DNA of 64,000 bases from Apostichopus japonicus (taxonomy: Eukaryota > Echinodermata > Holothuroidea > Aspidochirotida > Stichopodidae). Positions 22,426 through 34,379 of the stretch are shown one piece after another; positions within the stretch are counted from its first letter, which is position 1, and each line of letters opens with the position of its first letter. The notes beneath the pieces were generated by a model that was not told where the DNA came from, did not search any database, and saw only the letters and a list, made by a program, of their open reading frames with translations. The DNA lies in assembly GCF_037975245.1 (NCBI RefSeq), contig NC_092563.1:10817001-10881000 (forward strand). The letters run 5' to 3'. Both the position numbers and the translations under genes were made by a program.

Positions 22426-23269
22426 GTAAATACAGCTTGATGAGTGCAAGAATCCTGTGTAATTTGAAATAGTCAAATGTCGAATTAGGTCAACAGGTGT
22501 CAAAGTGTCAAACCTTTAAGACATAACTCCAAAATTAAAGCTACAATTAACCTGTGAATTCTCCAGTGCTCTGAGTTTCTTTTGGTGAACACAAGTTGGT
22601 CAAATTCAGTTCAGTTTTATAATGGGGCTCTGTAAGTCTTCAACAAAACATACAGTCATCCAGGAATTGAAATTTGCTTCAATCTGTTGATGAATTTTAA
22701 CTTAGTCCCTTTAAGACACTCAGCAGGTCCTTATCAGTTTTTACCCTCTGAGCTTCAAGAGGTCAACAGGTTATCTCAAATGGATTCAAAATTGGCAATT
22801 TTCTTTATGATTAATACTAGATGACCTGTGCTTTGGCTATGTTGCGAAAAAAATTCAGAATATATATATAAACAATGTCATCTAGAGCTCTCATTCATTA
22901 ATGCCAAAGGTTAAAGGGATGGTCATAAGGTGGCAGAGCTGATTGTATTATACATAGGAAAAACTGTACTTTCTGGATCCATATTAAAATTTTGGAATAA
23001 AAATTGCCTACTGTGAAATCCTTACCAGTGAATGATATTTGGCTGTGCCTAGTACTCTTATTTACCCCCACCACTAGGACTCAAATAGGTACACCTGCCC
23101 ATTATTCAATTGTTGCAAATCTTTAGCTCATACAGCTACTGAATTACCCACACAGAAACTCACAAATTCTATTGTCTACTGTTAAAATTTTGCCTGAAGG
23201 CTTTCAAATTCTGTATTTCCCCATATGCATGTATGTGTATGTGTGGGTGCGTATTTGTGTGTGTGTGTG
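22426..23269. other. Intron sequence, no gene seen
   Basis: AT-rich, with scattered weak similarity to the AGGTCA repeat (for example 'TTAGGTCAACAGGTGTCAAA' near 22486) and no coding motif. A TG-rich microsatellite (23229-23269) closes the stretch. Confidence 0.5.
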
Positions 23270-23560
23270 ATGCTTTAGCTTGTATGCAGGATAACTCAAC
23301 AAGGGAATGACCAATCATTACCATACATACTTAGTGGGTGGGTGGCCCATAGTGAGTAGATGAACCCTATTGATTTTGGTGCTCATATCATGAATATTAA
23401 TGAGGTCACGGGTCAAACGTGAACAACTCCAAATTGCAATTACTTGGCTACTATTAGTCGGAATTTCGTCAAACTTGGTATGATGATATTGGCAGATAGC
23501 CAATACACATGCTGTATGTTGCAATTGATATGATACAAATTTATGCGAGGACAGGGCTTA
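23270..23560 (+). repeat. Diverged copy of the dispersed repeat at 10495-11010
   Basis: It shares, in order, 'gcttgta', 'ataactcaacaagggaatgacc', 'agtgagtagatgaaccctattg', 'tcat.tcatgaatattaatgag' and 'aaacttggtatgatgat' with the two units at 10495-11010. Confidence 0.7.
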
Positions 23561-24292
23561 GCATTACTTTGGTAATAACAGTTTGTGTGCATGAATTGCT
23601 GTTGTTGTATTAGGGCTTTCTTAGAAATTTCCCTATAAATGGAACTAATGAACAGCAGCAAGGAACCATGAACTGTTTTCATTCTGGTATCAGTTATGTT
23701 TTCACACAGAACATTTCTTCTACAGATAGAGCAACAAAAATGAGAGGCCAATATTTGATTATTTGCAAAGGATTTTAGTGCCATCCTTTGCCATTAAGTT
23801 AGAAAAATATTGAAAGCATAAAAGATGATGGTTAAGAATAGAAGAGATTGCAAGTTAGGGCAAACTTTCCTGACCTGGTCAAGCTGGAAGTATAGCAGGC
23901 AGTGTAGGACATTGGTCTATAGCATTGGTCTATAAAAGGTTGCTTCTATCCTACTGTGATAATACTGAATAAATTTCTATCTTTTAACTTTGGAAGCTGC
24001 ATGGAAACAAAGAAAGTGACTACAATTGCAATAATAATAATAGGATTTTTTATAAAGGGCAGACATATACACAACGATAACGGTGCTCAAGGGGCATCAC
24101 AATATTACCAAGTCCACAATTACCTTTCAAACATAGAGACAATTACTCTTTAGGTGACAATTCTTCCATTATACGTCCCCTTTCTTAGACATCACACTTC
24201 AACCCAGTGAAATAATTTGAACATTATCCTAGCCGATCCATAGGTATACAGTACAAGATCAGAAAGATGTCTTCCTAGCTCAGATTTTATCT

Positions 24293-24332
24293 ACAATATA
24301 TATATATATATATAGATAGATATATATATATG
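24293..24332. repeat. (TA)n / (TAGA)n microsatellite
   Basis: About 40 bp of alternating TA with interspersed TAGA. Confidence 0.9.
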
Positions 24333-24643
24333 TGGATAGATGGGTAGGCGAGGAGGCATGAAAGATGCAGCTTATTTCATCTAAACCTCAATGCCTTTTG
24401 CATTTCTGGTTCCTGCTTTTAAGACTGTTCACATAGTATTTTATTGCTACTTTCACCTACATTAGTAGTTGGCAGCATCCAAACAAATTTTGTGTAGCTC
24501 ATTTGTATTAACAACTTCGCTATGATGGTTATGCCAATCTGGTAAGACAGGCAGCTACCCCTCTTGTCATAGTTTAGAGATGAAAACGAACATTTCTTCC
24601 TGATTAGAGTATTTAAGGCATAATATTATTATTTTATTTATAG

Positions 24644-24955
24644 ATATTCCCTGGACATATTCTCACACGCAAAGGTACTCACCCAGAATATGACAGCTAT
24701 TCTTCATTTTTCAACAACCTTGGTACCATGCATACAGAACTGAATGCAATATTACGGCAACACCATATAACAGATGTCTTTATCTGTGGGCTCGCATTTG
24801 ACTATTGTGTGAAGTATACAGCACTTGATGCAAGGAAACTCGGTTTTGGGACAATAGTTATTGAAGATGCTTGTAGAAGTATTTCCGATGAAGGTTACAG
24901 GACTACAAGAGAAGAACTACATCAACAAGAGTGCCTCATAACCTCCAGTGAACAG
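24644..24955 (+). CDS. Naam: Nicotinamidase, large exon with catalytic Lys and Cys
   Basis: This exon encodes 104 codons, phase 0 at both ends, between a TTTATAG acceptor and a GTATCA donor. Residue 10 of the exon is the Lys of TRKGTHPEYDSYSSF, matching the catalytic Lys. Residue 55 is the Cys of GLAFDYCVKYTALDA, the nucleophile in the conserved G(V/L)AxDYC motif. The downstream segment TIVIEDACRSIS matches the family's (V)I.DA.R.(I/V) strand. With the Asp in the 1370 exon, the catalytic triad is complete. No frameshift or stop interrupts it, so the gene looks intact here. A DIRS-like retroelement lies about 450 bp into the following intron. Confidence 0.95.
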
Positions 24956-25399
24956 GTATCAATGTAGTATTAAATTAAGGAGATAACAGTAATCAAACGT
25001 TTTTGGTTGCCTCGTGAACGTTGTTCACAAAGCGTGGCTAGGCCTGCACGTTAGTGTAGCGTCGTCCTAGCGTGTTGTTGACTTTCACGTACAGCAGTCA
25101 TGTAAGTTAACACACTTTTTGTAGTCAGGTAACTGCCTTTGTTTAGTTCGTTTCTCCCGCAAGTTGTGCGGTAGCGTTCGTTAGTAGGTTTTACGTACTG
25201 TTACTAGATACAAGTTTTCATTAGGTTATCCAGTTAGAGTTTCTCTCCTCCGTGCTGTTTATCTATTTTTAGTCTTCACAGCTTCGAGTTACTCTGACGT
25301 TTCCTGACATTTCGGGAAAATCTTCGGGAAAAGTTTGAAGGATGGGTAACTGCCACTCCTGTAAGCAGTTCCGTCCTTTTATTGCATAAGTCCTCAACG

Positions 25400-26497
25400 T
25401 GGGGGGTCAGAGACCGCCATACGAGATGGCTTCAGCCCACCTCCAGAACGGGTACCCATGCAAGATGGAACAAATTCCTGTGCGGCGTCGGCACAGCTGC
25501 GGCCGCGGCCTCAGGAGGGGCCATCCGCGTTGGGTCATGTGGATTCCACAAGCCCCCGCAGGCAGGCGGTGGTGGACCTTTTTACATCCACCCCTGGGTC
25601 GTTGGACCACCACCGGAGGGATTTCATGGGCCGCATCCGGAGTAGAAGCTGTACTTACAGCCGTAGTCAAGGTAAAAGCCGGGAAAGACACCGGCAGCCT
25701 CGACACGGGTCAAAGTCTGGCTCGTCACCCTCGTCCTCGAGTGAACATTCTTCGGGTCGTCGCAGAGCCAAGAAACGGACGCGGGTCAGGCCTTCCTCTC
25801 CCAGGTCAAGGACCTTCTGGGGCAGCTACAACAAAAGCCGAGACAACCTGACCCGGAACAGCAGGTTACACCGTCCATCCCACAGATACTGCCGGCACCG
25901 GTAACGGACGATCACGCCCTGAGGAGGCCCAGGGGAATCCCTGGGACGACGCCTCTTTGGGAGCCGACGACGCACTGTCGATTGTAGCTAGTGCCCGTCT
26001 TCTCAGCGGAGATTCTGAGGCGGACGACAAGAAGCCCCTGCGGGGCACGGAAATCTCGGCGTAGGCTTTTGAGAAGGCAACGGTGGTCCTCCGCAGGGTC
26101 CTTGGCTTCGAGGAAAAGGTGGATGTGCGTGCCCAGGAGGGGCAGGCATCGAAGCTCATGTTGAATGCGGCCGCCAAAAAACCTCCATCCCGGTGGATGT
26201 TGAACGTCGAGAATGGTTCGAGGTGGTAGTGCAGGCGAAATGCTAAATCAGTTTGCCCACGTCTCGGTTAAGGCCACCATGACACGCCGAAACCTGGTAC
26301 TGGACCCTCTGAATTGGTCATCCAGATCCACGGCGGACGGTTTCCACAACCTGCCAATTCTGGGAAGTGACCTCTTCGGTGGCAAGTTTAACAAAAAACT
26401 TCAGGAAGAGGCGGAGAGAATGAAGTCTTTGAGGGAGGCAGTCGAGCACATGTCCCGCTCGGCCTCGTCCTCGCATCCGCAATATGCGGCAATGTAG
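25400..26497 (+). pseudogene. DIRS-like gag remnant (Arg/Ser-rich region and conserved tail)
   Basis: An Arg/Ser-rich segment (RIRSRSCTYSRSQGKSRERH and on to SSPSSSSEHSSGRRRAKKRT) lies at about 25630-25785, like the low-complexity N-terminus of DIRS gag proteins. Frames then change, with DDALSIVASARLLSGDSEAD at about 25960-26020. The 26213-26497 frame ends with LPILGSDLFGGKFNKKLQEE and AERMKSLREAVEHM, similar to the conserved gag tail in animal DIRS elements. An in-frame stop occurs at about 26060. Confidence 0.6.
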
Positions 26498-26499
26498 TA

Positions 26500-26990
26500 A
26501 CTTCTAGCAGCTGATTCCCTAATTGGTTGGGGGGCTATTTGGGGCACTCACACAGTCGCCGGCAAATGGGCGGAACCCAAGAGGGGACTCCATATTAACG
26601 TTCTAGAGACGGAGGTGGTCCTGAGGGCCGTACGTCACTGGGCAGCCCTTCTAGCGGGCCACACTGTCACGGTTTGGTCAGACAACACCCACGACCGTGG
26701 CATACATCAAACTGCAAGGGGGAACTCGGTCCCTGGCTCTCCTGCGCAGGACGTGGGACCTGCTCGTCCTCTGCAACTCCCTTGGGATCGGCCTACAGGA
26801 GGCGGAGATGCTCTTGATCGCGCCTTGCTGGCCCAACCAAACATGGTTCCCACTCCTCATCTAGATGTTGGTGGACCTGCCGTTCAAGATCCCACCATCC
26901 GCCAAGCTCCTCACCCAGCGAAGCAGCCAAATTACTCACCGCGACAGCGCGAGCCTCCATCTGGCTGCGTGGAAACTCTTTAGCCCTCGC
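26500..26990 (+). pseudogene. DIRS-like RNase H remnant
   Basis: The sequence reads ADSLIGWGAIWG (expected D-AS..GWGA), GLHINVLETEVVLRAVRHW (catalytic Glu in the LE motif) and VTVWSDNT (second Asp). After a frameshift at about 26690 it continues as VAYIKLQGGTRSLALLRRTW. About 60 codons on it reads LIAPCWPNQTWFPLL, then LVDLPFKIP, the P-W-P-x-Q-xWFP...L motif that follows RNase H in DIRS1-like pol. The join to gag is immediate, with no RT upstream. Confidence 0.75.
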
Positions 26991-27029
26991 TCCAAGCAGC
27001 TGGGTTTCCACTGGAGGTCGCGGACGTTG

Positions 27030-27640
27030 CAGCCGATGCCCGCCGGCAATCCACAATTAAAACATACCATTCCAGACTGCAACGGTACTACGTTTGGGCC
27101 AGGGACAATGATGTTGATCCCGTGGAGGCCCCAGTAGACCAGGTGGCAGCCTTCCTCCTGGAACTGTTCCGGGAGGGGAAGCAGATAAACAGGATTAGGA
27201 ACTACAGCTCCGCGACAGCGGCTGTTCACAACGGTTTTTTGGATGGCTCCTCCATAGAAACCAACTGGGTCCTTCGTCAGGTCCTAACAGGAATGTTTCA
27301 CATACGCCCACCCACGTGCCGCCTGGCCCCATCATGGGCTCTTCAGGAGGTCTTGAGGACCCTTGCGGCTCTCCATACGAGCCGTTACACAACGCACTGC
27401 TGGACAAGCTCACTCACAAACCCTTTTCCTAGTCGCGGCCTGGAAGACTCTGTCCTCCTTTGTCGCCTGCTACTTAGGCACCATATACAAGATCAGCTAT
27501 GCAGAATCCCGTGTCTTCCACGCTATACAATACCCTGACGTCCGACAGCGGCGCTCCCGTCTTCATGCAGTCGGATTAACTGAAGGCAGAGCCCTTCACC
27601 ACTGCATAGCCGGCTGCGTCTGGCCGCGCAAACAATAGTA
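27030..27640 (+). pseudogene. Tyrosine recombinase N-terminal remnant (DIRS-like)
   Basis: In a frame partly matching 27122-27538, STIKTYHSRLQRYYVWARDN is followed by VDQVAAFLLELFREGKQINR and IRNYSSATAAVHNGF. This is the SAM-like core-binding domain of tyrosine recombinases (T...Y...l..f..wc...........V..fL..l...g.s.sti...ysAi). Further on, PLHNALLDKLTHKP and LVAAWKT correspond to the start of the catalytic domain. The RHRY residues are not seen, so the enzyme is truncated. Confidence 0.65.
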
Positions 27641-27650
27641 CATAGTCTCC

Positions 27651-30600
27651 ATTCAAGGAAGTAATGATAGCATTCAGCTGCGAGCGGATGATCAAATTTA
27701 AACAATGGAATCTTTACAGTTAAGTTTCAAGTAACCTCAGAAGTAGTTGATCGACATTTACCCTCAGAAACATAACGTTTTATTCCTTCAAACGATGGAG
27801 CAAAATAAAAATTTTCCATCGAATCATATCGTTTTGGACATGCACTGATGCAGTATATGCAGCGCAAATATACACACAAGTGATACACACTTACACAACA
27901 CAGTGACCATAACGTTGTCCTATCGTGGCTTCTTTGTTCGACCATTAGATCTGACAGAAAGGAGTTTCTACAAGCGAATACTATTTTGAAAGTCACCTGC
28001 TTTTATTTTTCTAACAAGATGATGGTATATCCACATGGATAAAGCATTTTATAATTACTTCAATACTTCAATTTTCTATATAATTTACCATTGGTTCCAA
28101 CAGAATGAAAAAAAAAATTCCACCCAACAACTTTGAAGCAGGTCCAGTTAACAACAAAACATGTTTCTCGTCCGCGCAAGGGGCCTCCTTTTTCCTGATT
28201 CCCGAGTCTCTATTTGGATTACAAGAAATCTAAACTATCCTTAAAAATTATTTTGTAAAAGTTGCCACATCTTCCAAACTATAGTATCAGCGCATGAAAA
28301 GAGGAAATGGCCGCCCGTTTTTTTTTCAGATCTCAGTACGAGAAACATGTATTTTATTTGGATAGAACAACTCTCGTTAATGTTTTTCTATCCTAACTGT
28401 ATGTCGTTTTTATAAAACCTTCATGAAAACCAACTTTTTGGAAATTGGATTTTGAAGCTCAGTTAACAATTTAAGAAATACTTACCGTTAAATACTGGCG
28501 CAAACAATACATTTCGTATTTATTCCAATAAAGATCCACAGAGGATAAAAATGCTAAGTATAGCTTACTAAAAGAGAAATAGAAACTGCATTTACATCAC
28601 TGTATCGTCATTTCATCGTCATCGTCATTTTAAGTATCCAAATACTATATACAAAGAGATTGAGTTCACCGAAACACCCCCTTTTCCTTACCACCTGAAG
28701 AAAACCATCTTTTATAAATTATATTACCTTACAGTACTTTACATTCGATACAAAAGTTACTTCTACAACAGCTTCCCAAAATATGTGTGTCGCAATATGT
28801 TGCAATCTTTTTAAGTTTTAACCGCTCAGAACAGTACCATTAATAATTTGCATATTACACCAAAATTTACACTCGGCGTCCAAATGGCGGGAAAATGTAC
28901 CATCGTGTTCAATGTGTTGTGTCGTTTGCATGGTGCGATGAACTTGGGCAAGTAGGAATGTCGATGACCTTTTGAGCTTACTGCACTAAATGATCCGTGA
29001 AAATGACACTGTTCTATGCAATTTTCATATCAATATTCATTATTTTTATTGAGCTATCTGTCATTAAAAATTTTGAGCTGAATAAAATTCGCCAGATTTA
29101 TTAACAAGTCGGTAGACTCCACAAACTTCAATCAAATTTTGCAAGCCCCGCCCAACAGATCATGTGCAATCAAATCTCTCTGTTTTGTTTATGACCGTTA
29201 GGTGTAGGCTTACTTTTACTTTTGTGGCTAGCCTGTGTTAGTTCCCTGATCTTGTATTTTTCTCTCGGTCTTATGGATGTGGCTTGTGAAATTGTGTCAT
29301 TTCCTTCCAATGCAGTGAATAAACAGCAGACGTTTCATCTGTGGAACTGTAAAAAGTGGATGGTACAAGTATAGGACTGCGTTAAAATCTTGATTGAGCT
29401 GCATGTGTTTATATTTGTGTTATGAAGACACTGACATGGACGGTTGCAGTGATTTTACAGTAAATCGTGTGCACTATATGGGCAACAGAAAATAAATTCT
29501 TTCTTTCGATTGTGGCAGATTTTCTCCATTAAACCCACCTGGTCCGAGTGCACTTAGAATAAGAAACATTGCATCTACTTCAGAAGTTTGTTTTCCGAAA
29601 TTCATCAGCAAATAGTATTGAGACTTTAAACATTGCTGATGATATTGCTATAACACTTTCAGACCTCCAAACACTGTTTGATTAATGTGGTGTAGAATTA
29701 TCCAAGTAGGGTTTTACAAAGTTTAAAATGTAATTGTATGATCTAAATTGAACTCTACTGTAACACAATGACAATTCAAGATGACGCTATCCAAAGTATT
29801 TTCATAACATAGGAAGCTTACTACAACCAGTAAAACTTTGCCACAGTCTACAGACATGAGAAGATCTACTTAACACATGATCAATCATGGGTTTATCATT
29901 GTGACTTTACATTCAAAAAGAGACATTTTGCAAGAATGGATCCTTGCATCATGAGGGTTTTAGTACTCCAGAACCGAGACTGGAACACGGATGTGAAAGA
30001 CTCAGACTCAATTCATCAGGATTCGGAAGAGACAAATAGAGAGTGTCAGAGGAAGAGTTGATGTAATATCGTAAACATCTGTAACCGTACTGACCTTTCT
30101 ATGGTTTTTATGACTTCCTTGCCTTTCTTTTTAAGCACAAAAAAGAAGAAAAAAGTAGAAACAAAAATAACTAAGTATGGAGCTACCGATTTCATCCCAA
30201 AATTTAGGTTCATACCACCATGATGTCTCATCAACCTTAGACTTGCTATATTAATTAAAACCTTCTAAACATTCATGCAAACAGTTATTACTTCCTGTGT
30301 GACATAGATTGACATTTGACCTCCATTTATAACAATTTGACAATGCAATGTGAACTCTCAGAGTCCAATATCTGATATGGCTTGCCCATTTTGACCATGT
30401 GCTTTGCTTGTAATTGCCAAAATGCTGTTTCTGGGTATTTGAAATTTCATAGAGGTACTATATATCCTGCCCTGGCATGCACTCACCAAGTTTGAAATCT
30501 ATCTTCCTGATGATCAAAGAGTAGTTTGGGAAACACTTTTCCTTACAATTTAGACCTTGTTTGGCCTTTGAAAACATGATCTTGTCTGTGAATGCATTAA

Positions 30601-31440
30601 TTACAAATTCTCTGTCAATGTACAGTTTGGTATCCCAGATTTGCTTGAAGATCCGGCCATTTTGTAAATTTCAAATGCCCATAATTGCTTAATGCTGTGT
30701 TGGTTTATTTGACCTCATATGTCCCAGAGTAATCACATCTTACGCCCAGGCACATACCCATGAAGATTTAAGAGTAGTTTGCAAACAGTTTATCACACAA
30801 ATTTGACTTTGTTTGACCTCTAATCACATGACCTTTTGTATTTTGTGTTTAATGTGCTGTATACAGGCAGATCACAATATCTAATTCGATGTAGAGCTTT
30901 CTGCTATTTTGGTATGCACCTAATTATCAGAGGGTGGTTTGTCTCAGTGGTAGGTTCAGTATCTTTTCCACCATCATGCAAACTGTTGACGAGTTTGTGA
31001 TCTGCAATATTGTCTGTAATGAGTATAAAAATGAAAAATATTTCTTGTTACATTAAGATTATGGTTCAACTGTTAATATTTAGCCCTGTTTACTTATGGA
31101 AAGCAGTGTATGTGTGCTGTAAGTACAGTTGTTGCAGCTTCCCTTTATATGCTTCAGTTTTTATCAAAATCCTTGTCCACAACTTGTAAAATGGAATGTT
31201 TTGCTTTACAACTATGGCCTGCATCTCTCAAAAGTCAAAATGATTAAAATCTCTGGTACAGTTGTCAGAGTATCTCTCTCAAGTAGGCTACCCCTCTTGG
31301 AGTCAATGCTGGAATATGGTGTGGTTGGTGTGGTAAGCATCTTGAATCTCAGCATGCCCTGTTTTTAGATTGTGTTTATGCTGCCCTCGCAGACGCGTCT
31401 AGATATGCGACACTAGACAGCTAGCTAACCAGCGAAATGA
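27651..31440. other. Long intron segment, no gene recognised
   Basis: AT-rich. Between 30290 and 30930 there are loosely repeated phrases ('tttgacctc', 'catgaccttttgt', 'aagagtagtttg..aacagttt') of an old repeat with a period of roughly 200 bp. A minus-strand frame at 30046-30234 has a hydrophobic stretch followed by lysines but no other support. I see no TIR pair, LTR or exon. Confidence 0.45.
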
Positions 31441-34094
31441 CGAGAAAAAGACAGGAGTACGTTTCTGTAAACTGTATTGAGATTCCTCACTCATGTTATC
31501 GCGGTAAAACTGAAATAAAAGGATATGATAAACTTGAATAATAATGACGCTAAATACAACACTATGAATGTTTTAAATGAAAGATTATAACGGTGAACTT
31601 CGAACTTGCCATAGGCCAAATGAAGCTCACCACAGTACAATATTATACACTGAATAACTATAATGTGATAAGAGTCGAATAACTCTGGGGTTTAATTAAT
31701 TCTCTTAACTTGTCTTAAGAAGAATAATTAATAAAGTTTACTCAAGATCAAATAGAGTATCAAATGAGCAAAACTATTATGAATAATTAGTAACAACAAT
31801 CCATCTCAACGAACGGCAATTACGTAACGTAAGTATTACGCAACTCTGATAGGAACATGAATATGTGAGCATAAACATACTTGAACAGGGGGTTAAGGTA
31901 ATTAAAACCCAAGTATATCTAAATGAATATTAACTTATTCAAGTCACAAGTAAATATATAAAGTTATGGAGTCGCCCATATTCAATATACAACATATTAT
32001 CTGCAAAACTGCAATCAAGGTAAATACTTCTTAATTGGAAAACAATTAGATTAATTTATTTAATTATGTCTAATTAACAATCTCAATTAACTGACATGTG
32101 CCTGCCAGGCAAGGTTGTAAAATATTTAACCTAACAAATAAGACAAAGAGAAACACTTACAGATTATAATTGAGCCAGGTCGAAAACGTTAGCTAATGAA
32201 ACTGTGTATGGTGTGTAAGGCAGATGCCGTGTTGCCTACTACAATGCTGAAAACAGAATGATGTCTGTAGTTAAACAACACAGGTCTAGAAGCCTTGTGT
32301 GAATCTTCCATTACCATGAGACCCTCCTCATGTGTGGTCAAGGAGGAATGTTTATCAACAACTCTTCCATCCTGACTTGCCCCCTGCTGACCTTTCATAA
32401 CAGAGCTGTGCTATGAAGTTACAGTTAGCTCAAACTGATCTGACCACAGAGCAGGCAGCAGAGTGAAAGATAAGAAGAGTCACAGGTGGCTTGCTTAATG
32501 AAGTATAAACAATAACATGTGAAGTACAGTGTAAACTAAATCCATGTGAAAATGAAAAGTACTGAAAACAGGACTACCTGCTCAATAGGCGATAAAATAA
32601 CAATTACGTGAATTGCAGAACAGTGTTCATAAACATTCTATCTCACCATTTTGCATTGTTGTTATCATCTAGGTCCTTTAGCTTCACTGGGAAGTGCCTT
32701 GGAATACATACATATAACAAACAGATGCACTGATGCTGCAACAACTTTTGCTTCAGAAAAAAAATTCACATGAGCGTGCACATATGAGGTAAACACCAGC
32801 CTCACATGTACAGTTTTGTTGGTAATGTTGGCACTTGCTTACATCCTTGCCCTGTCATCTGGTTGGCTTCCAGTTTTGAGGAAGCAAAATGACACTGTTA
32901 AGCAACTTAATCTGTTGCACTTATTGCAGCATTGCACTGCATATATATCTCTGTATGTGTAGTCCTGTGCTGATTGTCATTTTGAACAGTGCTAGTCAGA
33001 TTCTGAGGCCTTAGATGACATTCCTAAAGAAGCCAAGCTTTCCTTCCTAACTCTTTAGAATGAAATCATTCAATTATCTGTTTCCTTAGTTCATAATTTA
33101 GTCAATGTCAGCGATCATTAACAAGATTGGAGAGGATTTACTGTCTCTTATATGCCAATGGTTTCATAAATTCATGATGTTGTGTAAAGAGAAATGATAA
33201 GTGGGTACTTTAAACAATCTTCACAAACATATGTTACTGTCTCAAAGAGATCCTGCAGTTGTTATAAATGGTACAAGGCTCACACTGGCATTCTTTCTCC
33301 TTTATGTCCAAACCAATCATCGCTTCCTCAAAAGCGTTTCGACCATTTGTTCAGTCTACTGGATGTGGATGTATGTCAATCTGTGGTAGGGCTAAGCTCT
33401 GAGGTTGTATCACGTATGCTAGTCCAGGAAATGTTAACGAGATACAGAATGGTAGATTGTTAGCAAAGTTACATAGGAATAGCACTGTAGGGTACTATAA
33501 TGTTGCCTTTTATCATTAAACTCCAGTGCATTCACCTCCTGAAATTGGATCACTTAGTAATGGGAGAAAAATGGTCCTACTGTTCTTCTCAATGGAAAAT
33601 ACGCACATAAGATGCTAGTGATTAACAGTCACATGAACAACACCTAATATTAGACTATCGTCTTAGATTCGTCGAAAATTGATGTTTCCGTGGAAGTGTG
33701 TTAGGAGAAAGTTCATTTGTTGATTCCATTCTTGTGGCTATATTAAATTGTAAATATAAGTACTAATTGACCTAACTGACACTTTTGATGTTTTCTCTTC
33801 CCTGTATCCATGCTAGCAGCACACATCTTTCTCCTACTGTAACTTCACTTAGTTACTATTCCACCCATTCATATAGTCACTGCACAACAGTTGGAACTGT
33901 TTTATGTTACACAGTGTCTATTGTATTGAATCCATTGTAACTTTCAGCTGTTAATGAACACTATATAAACTATTTAGTGAGTAATATGGGTCATATTGAC
34001 AACCGTTTTTAATACCATTTATTTTGTACAATGTAGTTTTGTTTCCAAATATTGTATACAAAATAATTTGATTTATTAAACTTTTAACCATCAG
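31441..34094. other. Long intron segment before the last coding exon, no gene recognised
   Basis: AT-rich, with a TTAATTA-rich section at 31690-32100. Frames at 32189-32398 (minus) and 33194-33463 (plus) lack recognisable motifs. Ends in the CAG acceptor at 34094. Confidence 0.45.
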
Positions 34095-34171
34095 CTGAAT
34101 CTCTATTTGGACCGTGATGTGAGGCATCCAGACTTGGCATTCAGAGATATTTCATCATCGTTTTAGTCAAG
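34095..34171 (+). CDS. Naam: Nicotinamidase, probable last coding exon (stop at 34164-34166)
   Basis: After a CATCAG acceptor, 23 codons in the expected phase 0 read LNLYLDRDVRHPDLAFRDIS and end in TAG. The segment DRDVRHPDLAF resembles the (K/R)DRRPELGY(K/R)LA tail of animal nicotinamidases, so I take this as the C-terminus. Five bases after the stop comes a strong donor (AAG|GTATGT), suggesting that the 3' UTR is spliced onward. The match is short and the preceding intron is about 9.1 kb, so this exon is less certain than the other four. Summed over the visible exons the protein is about 250 residues, plus the missing N-terminus. Confidence 0.65.
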
Positions 34172-34379
34172 GTATGTAAGGTGGCTTATGCCATTGCAGT
34201 GTATCTGTCTTACTACAAAGTAATTTTAGGGTCACCATTCCTGGGCTCCTCTACTGGAAAGTATGAACAATTACTTCCTTGTACTCTTTTCCCACATTAC
34301 ATGCTAATATGTAGAGTTCCTTTCATGACCATTACTAATTTTTGGTTTCAATGAGAATTGTAAACTTTGCATTCATATT

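Larger units (their letters stand above)
25380..27650 (+). mobile_element. DIRS-like tyrosine-recombinase retrotransposon, internally deleted
   Basis: GC-rich relative to its surroundings. Plus-strand order is a gag-like region (25400-26497), RNase H (26500-26860) and the N-terminal part of a tyrosine recombinase (27030-27600). The reverse transcriptase that should lie between gag and RNase H is absent, and the catalytic C-terminus of the recombinase is also lost. Multiple frameshifts are present. The element sits in the nicotinamidase intron after the 24644 exon, in sense orientation. Its terminal repeats were not identified; the segment 24990-25380 may be its left untranslated part. Confidence 0.75.

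Noticed and set aside
22164-22503. Overlapping small frames at 22.2-22.5 kb on both strands
   Set aside because: They lie within or across the edge of a hAT MITE and are not conserved domains.
30046-30234. Small membrane protein (62 codons, hydrophobic run then lysines, minus strand)
   Set aside because: The hydrophobic stretch comes from an AAGAAGAAAAAAG-type low-complexity run read on the other strand. There is no homology and no exon signals.
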